Below, piece after piece: positions 1-9,011 of a stretch of 64,000 nucleotides of DNA. Source of the stretch: an uncultured Eubacteriales bacterium (GTDB taxonomy: Bacteria; Bacillota; Clostridia; Christensenellales; QALW01); assembly GCA_900547955.1 (NCBI GenBank), contig URIR01000005.1:6538-70537 (forward strand), written 5' to 3'. Under the pieces are notes generated by a model. That model made no database searches. It was not told the origin of the DNA and saw only the letters and a list, made by a program, of their open reading frames with translations. A program made the translations under genes and the position numbers. Position 1 is the first letter of the stretch. The number at the start of each line of letters is the position of its first letter.

Positions 1-1972
1 TGTCCGACAGCGATTCGTGCATGTAACCGAACAGGTAAACAGGCACGGCAAAGGCAAACCGGGCGTCATAGCCTATGAGATTAGCTACAACTGAACCTCC
101 TGCTGAAATTCCGGTAACGCCTATTTTATCCTTATCAATAAGAGGGTCGGCGCGCAGAATATTATTTGCCAGAATACTTTTGGCTACTGCGTGATAAAGC
201 CATTGACGTTCAAGAGGCAGATTGCCCGTGCCGTAGCCTTCGGTAGCGCCGCCCTGGGCGTCCTGCGTCCAGCCGCCCTTGCCATCGGGCATAAGAGCTC
301 CATGCTGGATGGCTATAGCGGCGTATCCGCGGTCATTCCAGATTTTTATCCATTCGGCAAAGGGATATCCACCCGAGCCGTGCAGCAGCAGCACGGCAGG
401 TACGGGGTTTTCGGCGCTGGCCCCTTCGGGATATCCTATGTATCCGAAAGCGCGGGTGGGCTGGCCGCGATAGTCGTCTACGCTGTCATAATAGAAGCAT
501 TTTATTCCATTATAGCCTGCCGGGTCATATTCTGGAGTATATGTTATTTGAGGCGTATAGTTCAGCAGTTCGCCGTATCTCTCCTTAGCCTGCTCTACTG
601 CCTCGTCTATACTGGACGGAGTCTCAGGCAGATTGCCTTCCTCGCCCGTTATGCCGCCCTCGTTAGGCTGATTTATAATAAGCTGCGGGTCGTTGGTAAG
701 ATAGAAGGAATCAAAGCGATAGGAATCCCCGGCAAATGCGCCTGTGCAGCGCATATCCAAGCCTATGGTGGTTACATCAAAATCCACCTTGGACATATCC
801 AGCTTAAATACAACATAGCCTTTAAAGCTGGCTGGCACAGCGAATGAAGAATTGGCTACGCCCGAGCTGGATTTATCTCCTCCTACCACCTTTAGGCTTT
901 CTCCCTCGAGAGTATAAAGGGATACGGTATCGGCTGTGAGGTAGATGCGGGAGGAGGCGCCTCGAAGAGTAACGGTTAGATTGGTTTCAATTCCGGGTAT
1001 TCCGTAATAATAAAACATAAAATACTGATAGTCTGCGGCATTAGAGTTAAACCGGCTTGTTAGAGCAGTATTTTGGCCGCAGAGCAGAACCTCGCACCAT
1101 TGGCCGTTGACGGGCATTACCGAAGCGATGCCGTTGCCGGAGTGGCCGCTCTTTTTAATAAAGTATTCTGCTACGGCTGGTACGCCGAATTGAGTCAGGT
1201 CAGATGAAGAATAGCCTTCTGGCATTGTGCTGTCTGTTTCAAAACTGTCAAAGCCCTCTAAAAGCATATAATCATCGTTGTCCATATCGGGACTGCCGGG
1301 ATTAAACATATCTATTACTTCCTTTGGCGAATTAGTTAAATAGAATGAATCGAAACCGTAGGAATCATCCTTGAGCGCGCCGTTTGTTCTCACATCCAAT
1401 ACAATGTTTGAGACGTCGAATTTTACTGACGACATATTCAGGCTGTAGACCACATAGCCATTAAAGCTTGCCGGTATAGTGATGGAAGAATTTTCTGCCG
1501 CGCCTGAGGCGTTGCCTCCCTTGACGGTCTGGCTCTCTCCATTCAAATTGTAAAGGGAGGCCTGACCGGCGGAAAAATAATATCTTTCCGAGGAGTCTCT
1601 TAGGGAAACGGTTAATTCAAGAGGTATGTTTTCTATGCCTTTTATATAAAACATAAAATATTTGTAGCCGTCTGCATTTGCCGCGAAATTACTGGCCAGG
1701 GCGGTGCCGGCGCTATGCAGAACCTCACACCATTGACCGTTCTTGGGCATTATCGAGGCAATTCCCTTGCCCGAATGATAGACTGACTGGGAAACAAAAT
1801 TGGGCAGAGCTATTCCGTAACTGGTTAAATCTCCGCCGTAGTAACCGTTTATGCCCTTTTCAAAATCTTCGAGCAGACAATAATTTGTCCCTTGCTGCGG
1901 AGCCGACTGGGAAATGGGCAGGATACCCAGAACTAGAATAACGGCAAGCAGCAATGTTACCGCGCGTTTCAT
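1..1972 (-). CDS. Secreted alpha/beta-hydrolase esterase with two carbohydrate-binding-like modules (C-terminus off window)
   Basis: This partial reading frame enters from the left edge and starts at an ATG ending at 1972, nine bases after a perfect AAGGAGGT; the ATG 8 bases upstream meets a stop at once. Residues 1-24 form a signal peptide. Two homologous modules follow (about 33-215 and 238-420), each opening LLE-F and sharing GIASxMPxNGQWCEV, YFMFY and GYVVxxLxMS; they look like beta-sandwich carbohydrate-binding domains. From about residue 455 the protein is an alpha/beta-hydrolase of the dienelactone hydrolase/acetyl-xylan-esterase type, with an oxyanion-region LLLHGSGG and the nucleophile elbow GISAGG near residue 622; the Asp and His of the triad lie beyond the edge. 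Likely an extracellular polysaccharide de-esterifying enzyme; the substrate is unknown. It is divergent from the LysR gene at 2099, which may control it. Confidence 0.8.
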   Translation of the reverse strand, partial: MKRAVTLLLAVILVLGILPISQSAPQQGTNYCLLEDFEKGINGYYGGDLTSYGIALPNFVSQSVYHSGKGIASIMPKNGQWCEVLHSAGTALASNFAANADGYKYFMFYIKGIENIPLELTVSLRDSSERYYFSAGQASLYNLNGESQTVKGGNASGAAENSSITIPASFNGYVVYSLNMSSVKFDVSNIVLDVRTNGALKDDSYGFDSFYLTNSPKEVIDMFNPGSPDMDNDDYMLLEGFDSFETDSTMPEGYSSSDLTQFGVPAVAEYFIKKSGHSGNGIASVMPVNGQWCEVLLCGQNTALTSRFNSNAADYQYFMFYYYGIPGIETNLTVTLRGASSRIYLTADTVSLYTLEGESLKVVGGDKSSSGVANSSFAVPASFKGYVVFKLDMSKVDFDVTTIGLDMRCTGAFAGDSYRFDSFYLTNDPQLIINQPNEGGITGEEGNLPETPSSIDEAVEQAKERYGELLNYTPQITYTPEYDPAGYNGIKCFYYDSVDDYRGQPTRAFGYIGYPEGASAENPVPAVLLLHGSGGYPFAEWIKIWNDRGYAAIAIQHGALMPDGKGGWTQDAQGGATEGYGTGNLPLERQWLYHAVAKSILANNILRADPLIDKDKIGVTGISAGGSVVANLIGYDARFAFAVPVYLFGYMHESLSD

Positions 1973-2098
1973 TTTATCATTACCTCCTTAAAATGTATAT
2001 TGAAATTTGCTATTAAATATTGTATATTATTATAAGAATGGTCTCCCATCAAAAAAATGAATGGCGCGATTTATTTCATAGATAAGTGAAGTGAAGAA

Positions 2099-3610
2099 AT
2101 GAATACCGCATATTTGGAAAATTTCATTGCGATAGCAGAGGAGAAAAATATATCCGCCGCGGCTCGCCGTATGCATATTGCTCAGAGCGCTCTGAGTACG
2201 CAGCTTAAAAGCCTGGAGGAGGAAACAGGCTGCGTGCTTCTAAGGCGCAGTCCCCACGGCGTGAGTTTGTCGTTTGAAGGAGAGCTTTTTTATAGATACG
2301 CCCGCCGTATGCTGGCTTTGGAGCGTGAATTGAAGGATAGACTGGGGGATTGCGCGGAGGGAGAGACAGGAGTTTTGAAGCTGGGGATAAGCTCGGCATG
2401 TCTGGCTTGGGTGCTGGACGGTCCGCTGCATCGCTTCGGCCGCAGATTTCCCAAGGTAAAATATGAAATATATGAAAAATCAGGCACAGAGGTGCTTACC
2501 GCGCTGAGGGATAGGATGGTGGACGTGGGAGTTATAAAAGCGCTGGCCGTTCCTATGGAGGATATGCGGGTGCATTATAAAAATTCCGAGCCCATGGGCG
2601 TGCTGTATGAGAGCAGGGCAAATTATTTTTCAGGGGGAGATATTTCCTTTGCCCAGCTTAACGGCGTTCCCTTGTGTCTTACGCGCAGAACTCTTGCGGC
2701 TATTACTCATGCCTGCGCGGCTAACGGCTTTGAGCCGTCCATCAGCGTGCTTTGCGAGCAGTTTGAAACTGCGGCCAATATGGCGCTGAGGGGCAGAGGA
2801 GCGGCGATTGTGCCCCTTGCTATGGCCGAGAGGTATGCGCGGGGCACTTATTATGAGGATAAACGCTCCTATTTTCATGCGGCTAAGGTCAGGGTATATA
2901 AGCTTAACGGGGAAAGAATATACCCTGATATATGCGACGCTACCAGCAATGCGGACGAATGCTCGGTAGTGCTGCCTAAAGGCTTCGATGGATATTTATT
3001 ATATCCTCTTGACGTACAGGCAACTGTTCCTCTGCGCAACAGGATGGATACGCGGGCCAGCATACAGAATATGGAGAGCGTAAATCGTATTGTGTTTGAT
3101 TTCAGATTCAATGATGTTGAAAAGGGACAGCAATATGCTATAGGAGGGATATATATGGCTAACGATATATCCGAGCTGCCCGAGAGCTGCTGCGTGCTGG
3201 ACGATTTCAGCGACGTATACCGTCTGGCCGACGAATATCGCGTAGCCGACCTTTCCAGTTACAGACAGAGTATTTCCATGATATCCTCCGGAGCGGTTAA
3301 CGAATTGAAAAACGCCCTTATATTAACTGTGCCTAACAGCGAACAGTATGTGGATGCGGTGCATTGCTGCACCGATTGGATGCACTCGCGTTTTTTGCCT
3401 AATGTGCATAATTACAGGTATTTTGCTGTGCGTATAATTAATATGGATATAAAGGAATTGTGCGTTTCTGTTATGCTGCTTGAGCTTCCGCGCTTGAATA
3501 TTGCAAGGCTGGAAGAAAAAGTGCTTGATACCGCTGTAACTGTAGTTTCATATTCAGATTGCCCTCTTTCAGCCCCAGCAGCCGAATTTGTTAAGGAATT
3601 TGAAAGGTAA
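2099..3610 (+). CDS. LysR-family transcriptional regulator with long C-terminal extension
   Basis: A 503-residue protein. Residues 1-60 are a standard LysR winged helix-turn-helix (FIAIAEEKNISAAARRMHIA, then SALSTQLKSLE). Residues about 92-285 match a LysR effector-binding domain (ELKDRL linker, LKLGISSACL, FPKVKYEIYEKSGTEVL). Typical family members end near 290-310 residues; here another 200 residues follow (about 290-503) that I do not recognise, with several Cys and repeated acidic stretches. The upstream ribosome site (GTGAAG) is weak. It is divergent from the secreted esterase gene with only 126 bases between, an arrangement in which LysR proteins often regulate the neighbour; that link is an inference. 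Confidence 0.85.
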   Translation: MNTAYLENFIAIAEEKNISAAARRMHIAQSALSTQLKSLEEETGCVLLRRSPHGVSLSFEGELFYRYARRMLALERELKDRLGDCAEGETGVLKLGISSACLAWVLDGPLHRFGRRFPKVKYEIYEKSGTEVLTALRDRMVDVGVIKALAVPMEDMRVHYKNSEPMGVLYESRANYFSGGDISFAQLNGVPLCLTRRTLAAITHACAANGFEPSISVLCEQFETAANMALRGRGAAIVPLAMAERYARGTYYEDKRSYFHAAKVRVYKLNGERIYPDICDATSNADECSVVLPKGFDGYLLYPLDVQATVPLRNRMDTRASIQNMESVNRIVFDFRFNDVEKGQQYAIGGIYMANDISELPESCCVLDDFSDVYRLADEYRVADLSSYRQSISMISSGAVNELKNALILTVPNSEQYVDAVHCCTDWMHSRFLPNVHNYRYFAVRIINMDIKELCVSVMLLELPRLNIARLEEKVLDTAVTVVSYSDCPLSAPAAEFVKEFER

Positions 3611-3684
3611 TGAGTAAGCAGGCGTACATAGGCTCAAGGCAGAATACTCCTTTTTTCAGAGGCTTATGAATAAGATTATGATTA

Positions 3685-3804
3685 GCGGCGCAAAAAAATC
3701 CCGCGGCGTTTGCGGCCCTATAGGGCCGCTGGGCCGGGCGCAGCCCGGCCGGTCAGGCTCCCGGCAGGGAGCCTGACAAACGCCGCGGGATTTTTTTGCG
3801 CCGC
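3685..3804. repeat. Four-way-junction (cloverleaf) repeat element 1
   Basis: A perfect 28-bp outer inverted repeat (3685-3712 with 3777-3804) encloses three adjacent hairpins: 3713-3728, 3732-3750 (8-bp stem, loop GCA) and 3752-3777 (11-bp stem, loop GGCA). At most a few bases are unpaired at the junction. It lies between the convergent ends of the LysR gene and rhaB. The inner end of the outer stem (CCCGCGGCGTTTG) is shared with the nested copy at 63817. It could act as a bidirectional terminator (seven-base A and T runs lie within the stem), but it is far larger than a terminator needs to be. Confidence 0.8.
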
Positions 3805-3830
3805 GCAGATATACGCGGGTATTAAATTTG

Positions 3831-5300
3831 TTATTTAACAAGAGTCTTGAAGCGCTTATACGCTTCGTCCCATTTTTCTGGATTTTCCGGCTTGTAGGTC
3901 ACGCTGGGGAAGGATTCGGATATTATTCTGCGCGCAGTCTTAATATCAGGAACGGCTTTAAGCGCTATAAGCTGGCACATTATATTGCCTATAGCCGTAG
4001 CTTCTACAGGACCGGCTACTACCGGCCGGTCTATAGCGCTGGCGGTATATCTGTTGAGCGCGGCGTTCTGGCAGCCTCCGCCTACGACATGCAATACAGG
4101 CAGCGAATAATCCAGAATCTTTTCCAGTCCTTCAAGAGACATACGGTATTTAAGCGCCAGACTTTCCAGTACGCAGCGTATAATTTCCTCGGGCTTTTCA
4201 GGCACATACTGATTCGTGCGTCTGCAATACTCCTTGATACGGCCGCTCATATTGTTCTGCGGCATAAATAGATTGTCGTCCGGGTCTATAAAGCATTTAA
4301 AGCCCTCGGCCGTTTCTGCCATTTCAGCCATTTGGCCGAAGGAATAGTCAAGCCCCTGCTTCAGCCATTCGCGGCGCAGCTCTTGAATAATCCAAAGTCC
4401 CATAATATTTTTTAGGAGACGGGTGGTGCCGTTGTAGCCGCCTTCGTTTGTAAAATTTAATTCTGCCGCTGCGGCGTCCATGTATGGCGAGGGCGTTTCG
4501 CTGCCCAAAAGAGACCAGGTGCCGCTCGAAATATAGGCAAAATGCTCTTCGCTTGCCGGAACGGCCATTACCGCGCTGGCGGTATCGTGCTGCGAGACCG
4601 AAATAACCGTAGGGTTGCTTTTCAGCCCCAGCTCGGCAATTATTTTTTCAGACAGCGGTCCGGCGGGCGTGCCGGCGGGGGTTAGGGGAAGCAGTAAGCC
4701 GCTGCTTATATTCAGCGCCTTGAGCACTTCTTTGTTCCAATCTCTTGTTTTAGGATTTATCATTTGAGAAGTGCTGGCAATGGTATATTCGCAGATTTTT
4801 TTGCCCGTCAGGAAATATGTAAATAAATCGGGGGTAAATAGCAGAGTGTCCGCCTGACTGAGCAGTTCAGGCTGCTGCTCTTTTAAGGCCAGGAGCTGAA
4901 AAAGAGTATTAAACTGCATAAACTGCAGTCCGGTTTGAGCGTACAGCTCCTTCTTGGGCATAAGCCTGAAGGCTTTTTCCATCATGCCGTCCGTGCGGCC
5001 GTCCCGATAATGCACAGGGTTGCCGAGCAGGCGGCCCTGCTTATCCAGCAGGCCGAAATCCACCCCCCAGGTATCTATGCCTATGCTAGCAATATCGTCC
5101 TGCCCCTGCTTCTTGCTTTCAAGCAAACCCTGCTTAAGCTCGAAGAACAGCCTTAATATATCCCAGTATAGAGTCCCGTTTATTTCAACCGGGTCGTTGG
5201 AAAATCTGTGAAGCTCGCTGAGGGTCAGCCTGGAGCCGTCAAATTCTCCCAGTATGGCGCGCCCGCTGGACGCTCCAAAATCAAAGGCCAATACTTTCAT
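3831..5300 (-). CDS. rhaB: Rhamnulokinase
   Basis: A 489-residue FGGY-family sugar kinase that phosphorylates L-rhamnulose to rhamnulose 1-phosphate in the cytoplasm. The N-terminal phosphate-binding motif is MKVLAFDFGASSGRA, the actin-fold signature GIDTWGVDFGLLD is present, and the C-terminal half has ISSGTWSLLG, NEGG and the ATP-site VVGGGCQN, all typical of RhaB. I start at the ATG ending at 5300, which has GGAG nine bases upstream; the frame stays open 21 codons further but those residues are not kinase-like. No other rhamnose genes (rhaA, rhaD) are adjacent, so it appears to be a stand-alone gene here. Its 3' end runs up to the cloverleaf element at 3685-3804, which could terminate it. 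Confidence 0.93.
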   Translation of the reverse strand: MKVLAFDFGASSGRAILGEFDGSRLTLSELHRFSNDPVEINGTLYWDILRLFFELKQGLLESKKQGQDDIASIGIDTWGVDFGLLDKQGRLLGNPVHYRDGRTDGMMEKAFRLMPKKELYAQTGLQFMQFNTLFQLLALKEQQPELLSQADTLLFTPDLFTYFLTGKKICEYTIASTSQMINPKTRDWNKEVLKALNISSGLLLPLTPAGTPAGPLSEKIIAELGLKSNPTVISVSQHDTASAVMAVPASEEHFAYISSGTWSLLGSETPSPYMDAAAAELNFTNEGGYNGTTRLLKNIMGLWIIQELRREWLKQGLDYSFGQMAEMAETAEGFKCFIDPDDNLFMPQNNMSGRIKEYCRRTNQYVPEKPEEIIRCVLESLALKYRMSLEGLEKILDYSLPVLHVVGGGCQNAALNRYTASAIDRPVVAGPVEATAIGNIMCQLIALKAVPDIKTARRIISESFPSVTYKPENPEKWDEAYKRFKTLVK

Positions 5301-5480
5301 TATATCACTCCAAATATTTTTTAGAACGCGCCCGTCTAAAAAGGGTATTTTGTCATGCGGCATAAATGAAACCCTTAAACAAAGCGCGCTGTTTTATAAA
5401 TTTTGCGGCATAAGGGCATAAATTAGAATAACCAGCCCGGCCAATTAATGTATGTGCTAATGAACATATATGCAGAACAT

Positions 5481-5597
5481 AAGCTGTTCAGGGATTTAAT
5501 AAGCCGTCAAGCCATATACCGCCCTTGCTGATAAGGACTGCGCGCAAAAATGCTTTCTGCCGGTACGACGGTATACAGGCCGTTAAAAAATCCCTGA
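5481..5597. repeat. Inverted repeat between DUF4364 gene and rhaB
   Basis: TCAGGGATTT near 5488 pairs with AAATCCCTGA near 5587, enclosing about 90 bases with smaller hairpin potential. It lies directly after the stop of the DUF4364 gene and before rhaB. It may be a processing or termination structure or the remains of a small inverted-repeat element; nothing else is visible in 5301-5598. Confidence 0.4.
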
Positions 5598-5598
5598 T

Positions 5599-6156
5599 TT
5601 ACTCTTCAGACGTATCTCTGGCCAGCACATCGTATACGGCCTTGCTGATGAGGCCCGCCTTATTCTTCATATTTTCTTCCAGGCTGCGCGCTTCATCTGG
5701 ACCGTTAGCGGGCAGCGCCAGCTCCAAAACGCATTTGTCATCGTCAAACGCGCGCATAAATACTATATAGCTGCCGTCCGAAATACATGAGCGGTATGTT
5801 GTAATTTCATTCTCCTGTCTGAATGCAGCGCGGTTGTTTTGGACGTAGGCGTCTATGCGGTCCCGCACCGAGCCTTTTATCATGGGCACAAAATGGGCCA
5901 GCGACTGTCTTCCGCTTATGGAGAGAATATATCGTTCGCCCGTTTGGGAAGGATATGAAAAAATAAGTTTGCGCTCAAGCAGATGCTCAAGCGCGTTGCG
6001 GTAATCAAAATAATTTATTTCGGTGGTCTCGTCCATAATTTCTATAAGCTGATTCAGAGTAGTCCCCTGGGCCATACGCTCCAAAACGTAAAGCACGGTC
6101 AGCAGCTCTTCGGTAAAATTATGCCGTTGCGGTCCCCATTCATTTTTGTTTGCCAT
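5599..6156 (-). CDS. DUF4364 family protein
   Basis: A 185-residue cytoplasmic protein matching the pattern of the DUF4364 family, found widely in Clostridia: an N-terminal winged-helix-like segment (FTEELLTVLYVLERMAQGTT, then NYFDYRNALEHLLERKLIFS) followed by a beta-rich half ending in Glu-rich sequence. The first half resembles small helix-turn-helix regulators, so DNA binding is plausible, but the function is not established. It sits downstream of the HPr-like gene on the same strand (38 bases apart), so the two may be co-transcribed. Confidence 0.75.
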   Translation of the reverse strand: MANKNEWGPQRHNFTEELLTVLYVLERMAQGTTLNQLIEIMDETTEINYFDYRNALEHLLERKLIFSYPSQTGERYILSISGRQSLAHFVPMIKGSVRDRIDAYVQNNRAAFRQENEITTYRSCISDGSYIVFMRAFDDDKCVLELALPANGPDEARSLEENMKNKAGLISKAVYDVLARDTSEE

Positions 6157-6194
6157 TTTGCGTGCCAGCTCCCGTTTGCCCTTCCAAGCCCTGC

Positions 6195-6425
6195 TTATTT
6201 AGCGATAAAATCCTTAATATCGTTTAAAAGCGCGTCGCAGTCGTCGCTGTATATTTCCATAGTAACCGGCTTGGAAAGGTCCAGGCTGAATATGCCCAGT
6301 ATGCTCTTTGCGTCTACTACATAGCGGCCCGAACGCAGGTCAATATCGTAAGGATATTTATTAATAATGGATACGAGCGATTTGATGTTTTGAGCTTCCT
6401 TCAAAAGTATGTTTACTGATTTCAT
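6195..6425 (-). CDS. HPr-like protein lacking the active-site histidine
   Basis: A 76-residue protein whose second half (VVDAKSILGIFSLDLSKPV) matches the region around the regulatory serine of the PTS phosphocarrier HPr. The N-terminal segment where HPr carries GLHARPA has no histidine at all (SVNILLKEAQNIKSLVSIIN), so it cannot be the usual phosphocarrier. Such histidine-less HPr paralogues are common in Clostridia and have no firm role. A good AGGGAG ribosome site precedes the ATG ending at 6425. It leads a probable two-gene unit with the DUF4364 gene. Confidence 0.75.
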   Translation of the reverse strand: MKSVNILLKEAQNIKSLVSIINKYPYDIDLRSGRYVVDAKSILGIFSLDLSKPVTMEIYSDDCDALLNDIKDFIAK

Positions 6426-6872
6426 AATAATCTCCCTTTCTCCGCCCCTTAACGGTTAAAATAAACGGCTGTCCCGTTTGTTTTGAGCAGGATGTTTCCT
6501 TTCATATTATTATATATTATTTTTTCGTATTATTCAAGTAAAAGTATGCGCAAAAGTTATTTTTATGCGCTTTGCGGGAGAAAAGACCATGTTGAAGCCT
6601 TTTGCAGGCGCCGCGCGCAGTAGGAGAAAGGGCGGGCTTCGCGCGCGTGGCATTGAAATATTGTTAAAATAGTGCTAGCGCTTGTTATTATAGTGTATTG
6701 TTTTGAGAACGGCCGCGCCTTATAATCATATATAAACATTTGCGTTTGTTTTTTTCAGATTCTAATTAACTAACAAACGCTTTGCGGAATACATGTCAAA
6801 ATCATGCGCGGCTTTTCAGTTGGAAATTTTACCTACAAAAATAAAGCTAAAGCGGAAAGGAATAATTAAATT
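6426..6872. promoter_or_regulatory. Intergenic control region upstream of the lipoprotein glycosidase
   Basis: There is no gene in this 447-base divergent region. Two symmetric sites stand out. TGCTAGCGCTTG at 6673-6684 is centred on AGCGCT and resembles LacI-family operators. GCGTTTGTT (6742-6750) and its exact reverse complement AACAAACGC (6772-6780) are separated by 21 bases. Both lie between the HPr-like gene and the glycosidase, so they could be sugar-responsive operators; this is an inference from symmetry only. Confidence 0.4.
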
Positions 6873-8786
6873 ATGAAACGATTTATAGTCAGTATGCTTG
6901 CGGCAGGTATGCTTCTTTGCTCTTGTTCTCCGCAGCAGACCGAGCCTTCGGGTACAAACGCGAATACGGCGGGGGCTTCGCTCAGCCCCGGAGCGGAGAA
7001 TGGAACGGAGAACGGTTCGGTGGACCCGTATGATAATCCGGCCGGAATAAATCTTCTGGTGGCCGTGGATGAATTTGGCCGCACGGTGCCTGTATCCGGA
7101 GCAAATAAGAAAGACAGGGCGGTAGGAATTATGTATTGGCTCTGGCACGGCTCTTATGCCAACAGAGCCGTAGATACGACTAAAATAATAGAGGAGAAGG
7201 GCCTGGATTACGCTTTATATAATTTAAAGGATTACAATCCCACAGGAATTCCGCAGTATTGGGGCGAGCCGCTATACGGCTATTACCGCTCGGACGACGA
7301 GTATATAATAAGAAAGCATATGATACTGCTTATGTATGCCGGCGTGGATTTTATTGCTTTTGACGCCTCCAATACCATAACTTATCCGAACGAGGTGAGG
7401 AAAATCTGCGAGGTGATATGCGAGCTGCGCGGCGAGGGCTTTAATGTGCCCCAGATTACATATTATACTCATACCGCTTCTATTCAGACTGTTTTGCAGG
7501 CATACGACGAAATATACTCTCATGAGGAATACCGCGAGGCGTGGTATTTAATAGATGGAAAGCCGCTTATGATAGCCCAGACCGACCCTGAAAAGGATAA
7601 GGAGCGCACTACCAGCCAGCACGCGCATCTGAGCGCATATGACCCGGAGCCCTTGCCCGAGGAAATAATGAATTTCTTTTATTTCCGCACTCCGGCCTGG
7701 TGCGGGGTGGACCCTGTTACTGAAGACGGATGGCCGTGGGTGGATTGGAGCTTTCCCAACGCTCTTTACGGTAATCTGATGACGCTGTCTCCGGCTTCCC
7801 ATAATTATTCCATGATGTCGTGGGCGGCCATGCAATATGATTATCCTGAGGAAAAGATACCAAAGGCCGCGTGGTCGGGCAATAAGGTTTCCTGGGGGCG
7901 CGGCTATTCTGTAAATGATATGCGCAACAATACTTCAAGAGCTGCCAAGGGGACGTTTTTTCAGGCTCAGTGGGATATAGCTAAGGAAAACGAGCCCGAA
8001 ATAGTATATTTGGACGGCTGGAACGAATGGTGCTGCGGATACGCCCAGAATGCGGAATATGGCAATGTGGCCGAAGCGTACGACAGCTTTAATATGGAAT
8101 TTTCGCGCGATATAGAATTGATGAAGGGGGGGTATAACGATGCGTTTCTTATTCAGACCGCTATGAATGCAAAAGAATATAAGTGTGAATTGCCCAAGAC
8201 CTTTATCAAGGATGCGCATAAGACCATTGATATAAACGCCGGTATCGGACAATGGGAGGAGATAAGGGCGCTTTACCGATGCACGGGAAGCGCAAATTTT
8301 GGACGCGATTCCAAAGGCATAGAACGGAAGCTGCAATATACCGTTCCCGCCGCCGTGAACAGCATACAGGACGTCAAGGTTGCATGTGATGAAACAAATA
8401 TTTATTTCATGATTCGCTCTGACGGGGATATTAAAATAGAATCGGCCAACAGCATGAATCTTTTCATAGGCACCGGCACGCCCGAAAAGAAAGGGTGGGA
8501 GGGATATGAATATGTGCTCAATCGTGAAATAAACGGCGGCAAGACGGCAATAGGACGCCTGCATGAGGATTTCTCGACGGATAACGCGGGCAGCGCCGAC
8601 ATTTCTATTAACGGCGAAATAATGCAGATTTGCATACCCCGCGCGCTTATAGGCATGGATAAGGGAAGCGACAATTTGTATTTTAAGGTTGCGGACAGCG
8701 TGGAGCACCCCGAAGACATAATGGATTATTATGTGACCGGGCGGTGCATGCCCATGGGCCGTTTCAGCTATCAGTATCTGGGATAA
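6873..8786 (+). CDS. Lipoprotein glycoside hydrolase (GH71/GH99-like) with C-terminal CBM9-like domain
   Basis: A 637-residue lipoprotein: signal peptide with lipobox LLCSC (acylated Cys near residue 18), a Thr/Ser/Asn-rich linker to about residue 55, then a catalytic region of about 380 residues resembling the GH71/GH99-like group that targets alpha-mannan-type or other alpha-linked glycans (VGIMYWLWHG, GVDFIAFDASN, LDGWNEW near residue 375). Residues about 440-637 form a beta-rich module resembling CBM9-like domains (W-G-Y-E-Y and D-I-S-I-N-G patterns). It acts on the outer face of the membrane. The two symmetric sites upstream and the RpiR-type gene downstream suggest sugar-responsive control. 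The exact enzyme class needs a profile search. Confidence 0.7.
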   Translation: MKRFIVSMLAAGMLLCSCSPQQTEPSGTNANTAGASLSPGAENGTENGSVDPYDNPAGINLLVAVDEFGRTVPVSGANKKDRAVGIMYWLWHGSYANRAVDTTKIIEEKGLDYALYNLKDYNPTGIPQYWGEPLYGYYRSDDEYIIRKHMILLMYAGVDFIAFDASNTITYPNEVRKICEVICELRGEGFNVPQITYYTHTASIQTVLQAYDEIYSHEEYREAWYLIDGKPLMIAQTDPEKDKERTTSQHAHLSAYDPEPLPEEIMNFFYFRTPAWCGVDPVTEDGWPWVDWSFPNALYGNLMTLSPASHNYSMMSWAAMQYDYPEEKIPKAAWSGNKVSWGRGYSVNDMRNNTSRAAKGTFFQAQWDIAKENEPEIVYLDGWNEWCCGYAQNAEYGNVAEAYDSFNMEFSRDIELMKGGYNDAFLIQTAMNAKEYKCELPKTFIKDAHKTIDINAGIGQWEEIRALYRCTGSANFGRDSKGIERKLQYTVPAAVNSIQDVKVACDETNIYFMIRSDGDIKIESANSMNLFIGTGTPEKKGWEGYEYVLNREINGGKTAIGRLHEDFSTDNAGSADISINGEIMQICIPRALIGMDKGSDNLYFKVADSVEHPEDIMDYYVTGRCMPMGRFSYQYLG

Positions 8787-8799
8787 ATTAAATAATTGA

Positions 8800-8886
8800 A
8801 CAGACATTATACAATCAGAGTGCAATTTGTTCCGCGCAGGACGTTTTTAAGCGGCGCGGCGGCATTCTGATTGTTTTTTTGTATAT
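8800..8886 (+). terminator. Terminator built from a short family-B inverted-repeat remnant
   Basis: ACAATCAGAGTGC pairs with GCATTCTGATTGT and is followed by seven Ts, giving a rho-independent terminator after the glycosidase gene. The left arm (AGACATTATACAATCAGAGT) closely resembles the family-B terminal repeat at 40409 and 43620, so this appears to be an internally deleted copy reused as a terminator. Confidence 0.55.
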
Positions 8887-8957
8887 TAAATAATATGCGC
8901 GCCTTCAGTTTAAAGCTGGGCTTGTGACGGGGAAAATGAAATATTTTGAAATAACTC

Positions 8958-8986
8958 TTGCAATTTTTCTCTCCTGCCGTTATTAT
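8958..8986 (+). promoter_or_regulatory. Sigma-A promoter of the RpiR-type regulator operon
   Basis: TTGCAA at 8958-8963, a 17-base spacer and TATTAT at 8981-8986, 26 bases before the start codon at 9012. Confidence 0.7.
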
Positions 8987-9011
8987 ATTAGTGAATTTGG
9001 AGGGACGGCTA

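Noticed and set aside
7935..8825. Long open frame on the minus strand opposite the lipoprotein glycosidase
   Set aside because: It lies wholly antisense to a gene with clear motifs, has no ribosome site, and its composition is that of a shadow frame.
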